64,000 nucleotides of DNA from Brugia malayi (Eukaryota > Nematoda > Chromadorea > Rhabditida > Onchocercidae), in contig NW_025062479.1 in NCBI RefSeq assembly GCF_000002995.4, positions 13,897,721 through 13,961,720 on the forward strand, given 5' to 3'. How positions within the stretch are numbered: position 1 is the stretch's first letter; the number at the start of each line of letters is the position of its first letter. Made by a program: the position numbers and the translations under genes. Under the pieces are notes generated by a model. The model had not been told where the DNA came from. It did not search any database and saw only the letters and a program-made list of their open reading frames with translations. Below are positions 41,253-55,080 of the stretch, in pieces.

Positions 41253-44200
41253 ATGGTTGGACAATTAACTGATTCCAAAATTACAGAAACTAAAAGAGTG
41301 CTTGACAAAAAAGGTAAAGAAATAAAAGGTGAAAGAATGAAAGGTAAAAAAAAAGTGAAAAAAATGATTTCAAAAATTATTTTAAACTTTTAATTGGTAG
41401 GCAGAAATTTTTAATTAATACCTTAATTCACAAAAATTATAATTATGCCATTTAATCTGCATAGTTGAATTTAGATACAATCTCAAAATTTTAGCTCACA
41501 TTTTGCCATCAATAGATGGAACAGTCAATCTACTAACTTTATTTCAAGCGTTTGTTTTCTTTAAATTGATCATCACTTTAAAAAAAAGAAAATTGTTCCT
41601 TTTTTTTAACTTTATTTTCTTATTATTCAACAAATTATAAATTGAATTATCTCTCAAATTTTCTGATCTACAAATAAATATTGATCGTGTTTCCAAATTT
41701 AATTTATTTTTTGACAAATAAGAGAATAAAGTTATACACCGGGATATTAATTATATCGGGTATTAATTTTAGGCATATACCACAACTATGCACTGCTTTT
41801 ACGGAATGTGAAATATTTAAAATTGAAAAACCAAATTTAATAAAATTACTTACTCTTTGCAAAGATGAAATATATCCTAACAATGACCGATGTTTTCGTG
41901 TTTTTCTACTTGTTGTTTGTTGTTTCGTTTTAATTTTTAGTGTGAAAAGAAACGAAGAAAAAAAAATTATAATAAACATAAAATTAATTTAAAAAAAAAC
42001 ATAAAATTAATTTAATGCTTATCAGTATTTATAACAATATTACTTATTAACTGAATCGAATGTACTGATTGAATATATCAAAGCTGATCAGAATTAATTA
42101 ATCTTAATTTATTACTAATATTGCTATTATTAATTTTTGAAATTTGTTCGAAATTCAAGGAATTTTTTCGATCTTTTTTCTTTCTAACTAGAAAAAATAT
42201 AACTATAACAATGCTTTATATCTTTAAATCAGTGATAACTTCCAACACTCTTTTGTTTACATTAATTAAATTTTTATCTAAACAATCGGGAAAAAACGCT
42301 ATGGAAAAAGGAATTCAAATTAAATTTGATCGCTTTTGAATCCAAAAATAAAGTCAATCATAGTGTATTTATTGTAAAAATTTTTATTGTGAAAAAGGAA
42401 TTAGTATAAATGGTTTGAAAATTGGATATAAAATTTTGCATTTTGAATAATTAATAAAAAATGAATGAATAAATATTTTTTTTTTTTTTGCAGATGAAAT
42501 TTTTAAGTGATACAAATGCTACGAAAATATTCAATACATTTTATGATAATAAAATGTTTATTCAATTATCAGATTTTTATATTAATTGGGTAAAGCGTTG
42601 TGGTGACAATCATAATGTCATCCGGTCCATTCTTATCAAAGCGGAAAAAATGGATGCTAAGCCAAAATGGACAATTAGCATCTGGAGAAGGTCATTTACT
42701 TCTTGATAATTTACATTAGAAAATTTTATTTTATACAATATCAAGAAAGAAAAAAGAAGAAAAAGAAACGGAGGAATTGATGCCAAAAAAATCTAACTGT
42801 TTAGAATTATAAATGAAAATATAAAAAATGAACTTAATAAATTACAAAAAAAAAAAAAAAACTACGAATTAATTTTTCAATTGTAAAATTATTTGAAAAT
42901 TCAATGATTTTCTTTCTTTTCTTGTTGTTTCTATTTCAAATCCTATTTTTTTAATTTGCTTAAAAAATTTTTCATATAAAATTTTTAGGCAATTTGTTAT
43001 AAAGGAAGAAGAATTAATTTTAAGTAATAATAATAGTAATAATATCCCTTCTACTACAATTATTGAAACAACTGATTCATTGGTATATCAGTGGGATAAA
43101 CAATTGCAAGCAGACTTAATGAATAATATGAAAACGCCAAATTTCATAAAAATTTATGATGCAAGCATTTCTTTTCAATATTTTTTTAGAGATCCATTTA
43201 TTTTTATGTATTGTTTTCAAGAAAAAAATAACAAGCTTAAGAGTAATATATGAATGCTTTATTTTTATATGAAATATATTATCAAATAATCTAGGGAATT
43301 ATAAATGAAATATTTAATGATAGATAGGTCAAATTGTTTATTTGGATAGATCAACGTGTTGACTAATGATTTGAGATCAATGTAACGAATTTGTGAAATT
43401 TTTTTTATTATTTGAAATTTTCGGAAAAAAAAAAATAAAAGTGAAAATAATAGTCTATTGAGCGTAATAATAATTCTTTGATAAATGATTTCTTTCAAAA
43501 ATTTAATCAAAATTATGCTATTCTAATTAAATAGTTATTTTGAAATTTCAGAAAAAAATGCCACCATTCAATTCTACATTTGATAAATTATCATTTCCAG
43601 AACAAACTTCAAATGGTTCACTAAATTTTATTTGCTCTATCAGAAACATTCCAAATCGTTATTTCATTTTAAAAGTAATTAATACTTAAAAATAAGTATT
43701 TTTTATCGATTTTACATCAAAATAAACTATGTATATATTGATTACTTGTTCTACTTGTTCAATTTTAAGTGCAATTTTTTGGATGAGAGGGTTTCGTTTT
43801 TTTTTTTTTTTTTTTCTAGGAAAATAAACAAACCAATTATAACTTTCCAATTTAATTTCACTGAAATGCAGTATAGTTTAGATACGACCAAAACATCAAA
43901 GCTATTGGGAAGCATATATTTATCAGTATGTGGAAGAGAAATTACGTCTAATCTCAGGAATTATTCGAATATATCATTGTCTTTCTTTCACTGATAAATG
44001 CTTAACTGTTCAAGAGTTTACAGCTGGAACATTGAAAGTAAGCAAGCAAATTTCAGTATTAAAAAAAAAAAAAAAAAAAAAAAACATTGCAAATCCTTCA
44101 CTGGAAAAAAAAAAACTAACAAAAAAAGAAAAAGTAAAAATTTACTAACTTTACAGTTTAATTTAAAGTAATATTTCTTATATTGATTCATCCAACTTTT

Positions 44201-46255
44201 GCATTAATTTTTAGCACTTCATTAATTTCAGGAATTGATAGCAATTCAGGATTATAGTAGTATAAAATTAAGCGAATTCATAATTGCAATAATAATTCTT
44301 GATCTAATGAAAATTTTACGTTGCATACATCAAATGAATATTATTCATGGTTGCTTTAAAAGTCATAATATTTTCGTTGCTGGAAGGTTTTCAATTTAAA
44401 TATTTCAGAAAATATATTCAAAAAATTTTCTTTTTTTTTTTGATCTAGTTTAAGGTCTAATTTGAAGAAATTTAATAACCAAATTACTCTAAATTATTTA
44501 TCTACATGCAATTTCAACTTTTAAATATTAATTATCCAGCCCAAATTAATCAAACATTCGTTCACAATCAATCAAAATATAACACCTGATTAAATTATTT
44601 TTAAATTATTGATTAAACTACTATCGGATTTACTAGAAAGCTGAAACGTCTTTTAAACTTTAATCGCTTTGTAAGTTTTAACTTTAATATAAGTTTCGAT
44701 CTGCCAAGTTTTTCCTAAATTTTCAATTATTTTTTGTGAAAAAAAAAAAATTATAGGATAGCATATAAGCCACAGCTTAATACATTAACTAATGGTGCAA
44801 CATTACTTGTAAAATTAGCTAATTGGGATTCTGCAATACAAAATACCAATGGTAGAAAGCACAGTGGACAGTATATCAATGAAAATAACATTGTCACGGA
44901 TGATAATTACGTATGATAGAGATGAATTCATGCTTATTTTGAATTTGATAAATTATTTAACCATGAATTTTAGCTCTTCGGATTGTTTTTCGAACTTTTT
45001 ATATCTTAGGCTAACACCTCTTAGTGTTACTAATTTACCATAATATATTGTTTATTATTTAAATATTAAAATGTTTTTCGAATACACCCAAATACAATTT
45101 TTTCCATTTATCATTAAATAAATTTATTATGACTAATTTTTTCTTCCCTTTTTTTTGAATGAATAAGTTTAAGTAAGTTTAGTATATTTATTTAATAATA
45201 TCAATAGTTTATTTAAATATTATTTATTTTTTCTTTTAGTGAATGCTTTGTTTACTCAACACTATCGGAAAAATTGCAGGAAGTAACAAAATGTGAATTA
45301 AAAATGTCATTGCAATCATTAATGGTTCATAGAAGTGATAAAATTATTCGATAAATAATAAATAATTAAAATAGAAAATGTGGTATGACAGTGGAAGTTA
45401 CTTGAAGAAATTCAGAAATCTATTTCAATATTTTTTATAATTTTAGAAATGTGGACCACAGAATTACGAAATTGATAAAATTGGCTTTGTAAATATTGTT
45501 AATGAATTAATTTCTAATCAATCATTACATTATTTACAATGCAAAAATGGACGCTACGTTTCTTTATTGAATTTTGAAAAGTTTTTTTTTTATTTATTAT
45601 ATTTTTTTTATTTCTTTATTTATTTAAAATTTACAACCAACCAAAATTTTAAATATTTATTTACTTTTATTCAATTGACCTGCAATAATAAATTGCAAAA
45701 TAATTTTAAAAAGTTGATTTCTTTTCCTTTCTTTTCAAAAATATTATCACACTTACGTTTACTATGCTTTTAAAGAAATTACTTTTTTTTCATCTGTCTG
45801 AAAAAAATTACTAATTCATATTAAGGACAAATTCTGTAGTTATTTTGACAGTTAATGTGACAATAATTCATGCAATTACAAAACATGCAAAAATCTTTGT
45901 TTGTTTAATCTGTCATATTCAAAAGATAATATAGCACTCTGAGTAGCTTCGATTATTAAGAATTTATCACTTATATATATATATGATATATGCAAAAAAA
46001 AAACTTAAAAAAAAAATTAATATCATTTTTATCATTTAAATTTACAGGAATTTGTATATGCATGAACTTTGGTCAAATTTATTTCATAAATGTTTGAATA
46101 TGAAATTATGCAATTGGGATGAATTGATTAATATATTTGCGGAAACAGTAGATACTTCTATACGTGAAAATGGAGATCAATGGATAAGATTAAGTGCTGA
46201 ATATAATGTTCTTCTTCTGGAATTATTTAAGAAAAAATCAAAATTCTATCCTTAA
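41253..46255 (+). CDS. bub-1-like: BUB1/Mad3-family checkpoint pseudokinase
   Basis: Homologue of the kinetochore checkpoint proteins BUB1/BubR1. Exons: 41253-41313, 41495-41549, 41773-41914, 42494-42690, 42989-43242 (end uncertain), 43535-43674 (start uncertain), 43882-44037, 44232-44386, 44757-44870, 45240-45324, 45447-45580, 46048-46255; about 566 aa, or 507 aa if 43082/43552 are used. The N-terminal TPR-like Mad3/BUB1 region includes NNDRCFRVFLLV and SDFYINWVKR. The C-terminal kinase fold has RYFILK (Lys kept), RPKHQSYWEAYIYQ, MNIIHGCFKSHNIFV, NYEIDKIGF and the BUB1-type end MHELWSNLFHKCLNM. The HxD Asp is Cys (44352-44354), the DFG position reads NWD (44821-44829), and the glycine loop is not recognisable. 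It is about half the usual BUB1 length. A canonical BUB1 may exist elsewhere in the genome. Confidence 0.8.
43552..46255 (+). other. BUB1-type kinase-like domain
   Basis: Seven exons form the domain in the order N-lobe, Lys strand, BUB-specific PxxxxYWEAYIYQ segment, catalytic loop, altered DFG, activation segment and C-lobe with the terminal LLLELFKKK helix. Intron phases agree at every junction from 43674 onward. The junction before 43552 is the only uncertain one. Confidence 0.8.
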
Positions 46256-46847
46256 TTAGGAGAAATGAAAAAGTTTTGCATAAATAAATAAAATACTAAA
46301 ATTGCGTGTATTTATCAAAACATAATAATGAAAAATTCAGCTATGACTAATTATTATGAGAAAATAACAACAATGATATCTTTCAATGATTTCAAAATTT
46401 TTTGCTATGTTGAAGTATGACTTCAGTTATTTAATATAAAAGTATAAAAATTTCTTTCATATCTGAAAAAATTTAAATAAACAGTAAAATATGTGCAAAT
46501 TACCAAAAAATTTATTAATTAAAAATTTGTAAAAAAGTTCCATTGAAAAATTTTTATTAATGCGTATAAACTTTCTTCCTGAATTATTCGTACGAAAATA
46601 TAAATACAAAAATAAAAATATCAAAAGCAAAAGATTTAAAAATCAAACAAAAACAAAAAAAAAAAAAAAAAAAAAAAAAAAGAAAAAAAGAGCAAATGCA
46701 ACAATCATTAAAGTATTGTCTGAAATTTTTGTTATAAAAAGAAGATAGAAAATTTTCTAAATTAAAGCTAATATACTATTCGGTATATATTACTATTCGG
46801 TAATAACATTCAAGTGCAAAGGGCAAATGTAAATAGATATAAAACGA
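46256..46847. other. Convergent intergenic spacer with a 24-A run
   Basis: About 590 bp between two converging genes. It contains a long A run near 46656-46681 and no credible exon. The Lys-rich frame over the A run is a by-product. Confidence 0.6.
46283..46292 (+). terminator. Overlapping AATAAA signals after the BUB-like gene
   Basis: AATAAATAAA begins 27 nt after the TAA stop. This is a plausible poly(A) signal for a very short 3' UTR. Confidence 0.45.
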
Positions 46848-48218
46848 TCAATCACTATACAATGGATTATGAATAAAAAGAGAACATCGACCATATGAAT
46901 TTGTTGTTCTGATATGTTTTGATGAATATCTTTCATCTTCATAGGTTACTTGCCTTAAAATAAATTTAAGTCAGAGTAAATGAGAAAATTTTAGAAATAA
47001 ATGAATTTTTATTAAATAAAATTTATTTAATTATTATTTCAATTGCTAACTTATATGAAATTATTCAAAGGATAATTTACAAAATTCAATCAAATTTAAT
47101 CAGTGAGGAAGAATTTCAAAAAAGTTTCAATAATTAGTAAAGTAATGATGTATCCATTGGATTATTTACTTTACGTATTTAAATTATTCATAAAGCTTAC
47201 TTTTCTTGTAAATTATATTTGTTATTACAATGATAATTCCTATCGTTGCATGCATTCAGAATATATTCATCCTCGGAATATTTGGGAACATACGTAATAG
47301 TCCTAACGTAAGGACTGACCGGTTGCCCATTATGCACCGATATCCAACGACTTTCTTTGATAATTTTTTTGAGTGGACCTATCGAATTAGACACAGAAAT
47401 AGAATTTACTGATGGTACTATGCCACCGCTACCGGAATGACTTGATTGAGATAAAACACGGGAATCATCAGATCGCGGTGAATGCTCTGAAATAGTGTTA
47501 TAGTTATTAGGGCTAAGTATTATTTAAAAAATTTAAAAAGTATTATGGAAAATAAATGAGTATTAAAAAAAATTTTTTAGAAAATGTACCACAATTAAGT
47601 GTTATTTTCAGAATGCTAATTACATACAACGATATTTCTTCTTATGCTAAATAAATAACGATAATTTAAATTTATCTTAAACTTATAAAATAAATGGAAA
47701 GTTAAAATTTGCTAAAGTTTTACTTAAGAAAAAAAAATTATTAAAAAGAAATCAAATATATTTATAGAAGCTATAGTAAACTATAACAAAAAAATATTTG
47801 AATATAAAATTACATCTTTTGCTCAAGATTCAGACAAAAAAGGAAAAAAAAGTGGATGAAAAGCGTTAAACGAAGAAAATTGATAAAAGCTTTTAAGAAA
47901 AAAAAGAATTGATAAAAAAAAAAAAAAAAAAAATGAACCGTAAAACGTATCGTTGCAATGATTTTGTCGTGATGGAAAAGTATTGTTGATAGCCTTATCA
48001 ATTTCGATACGTGGAATTGAAACAGGTAAAATATCAAATGGCTGTATCGGTGTTACTGGACGGTAACCATCAAATAGTTTTCTATGTTCATTGTTGTTAT
48101 TGTTTACTTCTTTTATATGTTGACGCCAAGAAGTATTTTTTGATGAAGAAACTGGACTGAATGATTCAATTGATGTTATTGGTCGAACTGGACTTACTGG
48201 TCCCACTGATACTTCAGG
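46848..48218 (-). CDS. Unrecognised Ser/Pro-rich protein, 5' partial
   Basis: Three exons agree in phase: 48218-47939, 47486-47201, 46953-46848, ending at a TGA, giving about 223 visible residues. I do not recognise the family. The first exon repeats S-P-V motifs (VGPVSPVRPITSIESFSPVS) and YRPVTPIQPFDILPVSIP. The second has HSPRSDDS and SRWISVHNGQPVSPY. The last ends KHIRTTNSYGRCSLFIHNPL plus three residues. Low hydrophobicity, many Ser/Pro/Asn, no membrane segment and no catalytic motif suggest a mostly disordered protein with many SP/TP sites that proline-directed kinases could use (inference). The 5' part is missing: 48218 follows a CTTTTCAG acceptor, and no start exon was found up to 51.9 kb. 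The frame also stays open to an ATG at 48299, a less likely unspliced start. A stop directly after exon 2 (47199-47197) is the alternative 3' end. Confidence 0.6.
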
Positions 48219-49288
48219 CTGAAAAGAAGGAAAGAAAAATGCACTATTTAAAAGTTCATTTATTTTCTGTCCCTTTCTTTTTTTAAAAAAAAAGAACAAA
48301 TATCCAAAAAATCATTTTTTTACACTAAATATCCACAGTTTTTGAATTTTCACTTTTTTTAATACATTAAATTGGAATAATAGGTGGATAATCATTGGTG
48401 AAAATTTACTTTCTTTAAAAGTAATGATTTTTAATATATACATAGAACTTATTAATTCGTAAAGAGTTATTATCAAAAGTTAAAATTTAACGATGAAAAA
48501 AAAATGGAATATGTAGCAGTAATGAAAGAAGTTTTAATTTGCAAAATATTTCAATAAACTACCAATCCAAACAAAATAATGAATGTTCTTTTTTTATTCT
48601 AAGATATTCAATTATTTATACAAAGAAGAATTAACTTCTATGTCTTTTATGTTAAAAATTCTACGTTTAATAATTTCTACGTCCCCATTCATGTTAAAAA
48701 CTTACATTTAAATTTTGTTCATTATATCATAAACTATATCAATAAAAAATCAGGTCGAAATTACATTGTTTCAAAGAACTATTATAAATTCTACTAATAT
48801 TTCTACAAATATGAATTCACAGACCTTCTTTTTCCTGAAGAACATCAATTGAGCAAAATGTAATATAGCCAATGAACTGTAGGAATTTCTGTTTTGGAAT
48901 TATATTTGAGTTTATTTTTTTGTTTGTTTTAAGCAAATAGTACATCACTAGCTGTATGTTTATTTAAACATCTTCTGAAAAAAGTATTACCACACATATA
49001 TACAAACGAAAATTCATCAATCAATATTTAATCAAATTTAACATCATCAAATGAAGGTTTCATTGTAAATGATGAAATTCCAAATTATGAAAATTACTAA
49101 AATTTAAAAAGAAAAAAAATTTTGATTTTCTTTTCTCTTTTAACATCTAATTTCTTAAGTCATTTGAAAACAAACCATATTGAAAAATTCCAAAAATTTA
49201 TAATTCTAAGTATTAATAATTCCAACGTATTCGAAGTAATTCTAGTATTTAGGAAGTCGTACAAAATGCTATATTTAACTATAATAAC

Positions 49289-49365
49289 TTAGCTTATATT
49301 TATCATAATATAAGCAATAAATTCATCATTTTCATCCCTTTCATCACTTTCATCCTGTATAGATA
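49289..49365 (-). CDS. Possible isolated acidic exon
   Basis: After CCTACAG the frame reads SIQDESDERDENDEFIAYIM and then stops with TAA at 49289. The GAT/GAA-rich codons differ from the local AT background. No donor precedes the stop, so it would have to be a terminal exon of an otherwise unseen gene, or a chance frame. Confidence 0.2.
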
Positions 49366-51000
49366 CTGTAGGAATATTTTCATTATCAATAGATTAAAGA
49401 CGTATAGAAGCTAATGCTCTTTTCAAAATCATAATTTTATTTTTGATTTTGTTAGCTATGATAAAAATTCAAAGTCCAAACAAAGAAAAAAAATTTTTTT
49501 TCTCAATGTCTAAAAAAAAAAAAAAATAAAAATAAAGGAAAGATAAAAAAATTAAAATTCAAATAAAAAAAGTTTCGAAGACAAATAAGTCATATTAAAG
49601 CATATTTTAAAGTATATCTAAGCTCTTTTTTTTTTCTTGACTTGTTTCATGCAAAAACAATAGTGCATTTACAATGAAATGTATAAATTTTTCTAAATAT
49701 ATTGTCTGGAAAAAAGCATTAAACTTTCATATTCAAATTTATAATATCCTAAACATTTCGTTTATAACTCTTACTAATATGCAATTTATCACTACTAAGA
49801 TTAGAACTGTAAAATGTTGAGAAAAGTAATATTAAAGAGTTTTGTCACAAACCATTGTTAGACTAAATAAATCATACTAATAGTTGAAATTATTTCGCAA
49901 TGTAAGATATTTTCAAATGACTCATTCATTCTTTCTTCGGCTAGTTTTAATTTTAGTTTTCGATTAAAGTTCTGTAAAAAATTGCTCGTAAATAAGAACT
50001 TATTTTTTTGTGCATTTTAAAATACCATTATATTTCTAGTCTTCATCAGGTTTAACTTATCTGCTATGACTCATTTTTTCTATTTGAAAGAATAAAATTA
50101 GAGAAATTCCGCTTATTTTACTGGAAGTTTACACTTTTCCATATGTGTTATATTATAACCAACTGCAATTATGAAAAGATATAACACCATGAAAGTTTAA
50201 TAAAAAATTCTGCAAAACCTTACAGTTGCAATCCAGAAACTATAAGGAACATTTCAAGCTGTTAAAATAGGAGAATAGAACTTTTTTTACATGGTGAATT
50301 TTTTTTCACAAATATACACGATTTTCCAAACAATTAGCATTTTAATTGATGAGAGATAATCACAAAAATCATTGTAACAATTCTGAAGTTACTTAAAGTA
50401 GCATTTCAAGTTTTATAATCCAAAGGATGAAAAAATTGCACAATAAAATGTTTAGAATTGGATAATTTTAAGAATGGTAAAAAACTTTCTGTTGTTACTT
50501 TTCTTTGGAAAAATTAGATTTCAGAAACATGAAAACATAAGATACAGTTATAGTACGAAGCTAACTTTGAAATCGCTGACAAAACTTTTCTTTTTCTTTT
50601 AAATCATTTATTAAAAGTTCTTTAAAGATTAATTTAATTGTTAAGAAATGTAATTTAGCTTTTAAATTGAGGTTTTTCGACTGCTGTGCAAAAAAATCAG
50701 TACTCCTAAATAATTATTATTAGTGAGGATTATCAATAATAATCAAATAATCATCAATGTTGCCAGTAATCATTAATAATCATGAATTGTCAGTAATTAT
50801 CAACAGTTATCACTATTAATCCCTATCAATAATAATAATTACTTTTTTCTCTGAAATAAATTATCTTCCATACATCCATATTATAAGGCTATGAAATGAT
50901 TAAAGAAAGTTATACAAAAGCTTTTTTTCTTGTATTTTCTTAAAAATACTCATAAAGCAACAAAATTTCTTGAAAAATAATGAAATAGCACAATGCATTA

Positions 51001-51088
51001 GGATGAGAAGGAGAAAGAGAAAGAAGATAAGGAATGAGAGAAGAAGGAGAGGAAAAAGAAGAAAAAGAACAAGGAGGAGGAGAAAAAA
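51001..51088. repeat. Polypurine tract
   Basis: GGAGAAAGAGAAAGAAGATA continues to GAGGAAAAAGAAGAAAAAGA, nearly pure purine on the plus strand for about 85 bp. Pro/Ser-rich minus-strand frames across it are by-products. It lies in the presumed shared upstream region of two divergent genes. Confidence 0.8.
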
Positions 51089-51623
51089 TGAAATATATCG
51101 AAAGTTTGGGTGAGTGTCGCATGCAAATTGGTGTGGTGTTTCCATGATTCGTTTCAGGGTTACGCATTTTTTATTTTATCTTTCAAATTTTCTGCATTCC
51201 CTTCTTTCACTTTCACTTCTGCTCTTAACTTTTACTTTTTTTTCCTATTGTCCATTTAAAGTTAGACATTTGAAATGATGAACTGAGATAAATTCATAAT
51301 TTACATTGCATAATTTAACAATGATTGAAAAAACTGTTAGAAAAGCATATCATTAGAAAATAAAATAACATCCAAAATGCTCTAATCATCTCGCATCTTA
51401 AGTCAGTAATATTTCTCGAATATTTTCCGATAAAAATCTTCATAAATGATAATTGTATCACTTAAATGTAAAATTCGTTCATACATCACTTCATTATTTC
51501 AGTAATTGATGATTGATTGGTGATAATTTTTTTATTTAGAAATTAAAAGTAGAATTTCCTAAGATGCGGTTAGTTAAATAACAGAATTAAAATGTTGATG
51601 CAAAATGAAATTTGTGAAAGATG

Positions 51624-51713
51624 TTTGACTAGAAGTGTTAGAAATATTTTGTGCTTAGCTAGAAGTGACGGAAATATTTTAAGCTTGGCTAGAGATGATA
51701 GAAATTTTTGAAA
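51624..51713. repeat. Three tandem copies of a 30-bp unit
   Basis: Units at 51624, 51654 and 51684 share the core CTAGAAGTGNNNGAAATATTTT or close variants with an exact 30-bp period, about 340 bp upstream of the NKAP start. Confidence 0.82.
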
Positions 51714-52026
51714 AAAAAAATATGAAAATCAAAAATGGGAATAAATGTTAATAATGGTAGTGTAGGGAATAATGAAGTACACACAAAATGTTATCCAGTT
51801 TTAGAGCTTTAAGTTTTATTTTCCACTTTTCACTTCCTATTGTTTTATATTTTTTGTTTCATTTTTCATTCTATATAATTAGTGATATAGGCATTACTCA
51901 GTTATAAATTTGTTTTAGTAAACCTTTGGTTTGTGGCGAGGGAAATGAATTCAACTCTTTTTTTTTTTTTTTTTTTTGATTCGTACGTTAAAAAAGTTTA
52001 ACTTATGCCTGTTTAAGCTCGTTTAT

Positions 52027-52035
52027 AGTTTTCAG
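52027..52035 (+). promoter_or_regulatory. Likely trans-splice acceptor of NKAP
   Basis: AGTTTTCAG lies 16 nt before the ATG at 52051, with stop codons and no exon directly upstream. This is the usual arrangement for spliced-leader addition in nematodes. Confidence 0.5.
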
Positions 52036-52050
52036 ATCAAAGTACAAGTT

Positions 52051-55080
<3,030 letters not shown>

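Larger units (their letters stand above)
48219..52050. other. 3.8 kb region, probably holding missing 5' exons
   Basis: It should contain the first exon(s) and promoter of the minus-strand gene at 46848 and the promoter of NKAP on the plus strand. One minus-strand frame at 49365-49289 (acidic, DESDERDENDEF) looks coding but is not connected to anything. The stretch 50700-50850 has scattered ATCAATAATAATCA-like repeats. Confidence 0.5.

Noticed and set aside
44849..45043. 64-codon plus frame inside the BUB-like gene
   Set aside because: It lies in a different frame after the exon ending at 44870. The next exons (45240 and 45447) match BUB1 and fit the phase, so this is intron.
50900..51167. 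Two overlapping Ser/Pro/Leu-rich minus frames, considered as first exon of the orphan gene
   Set aside because: No donor follows the start-proximal part, and the rest is the complement of a polypurine tract.
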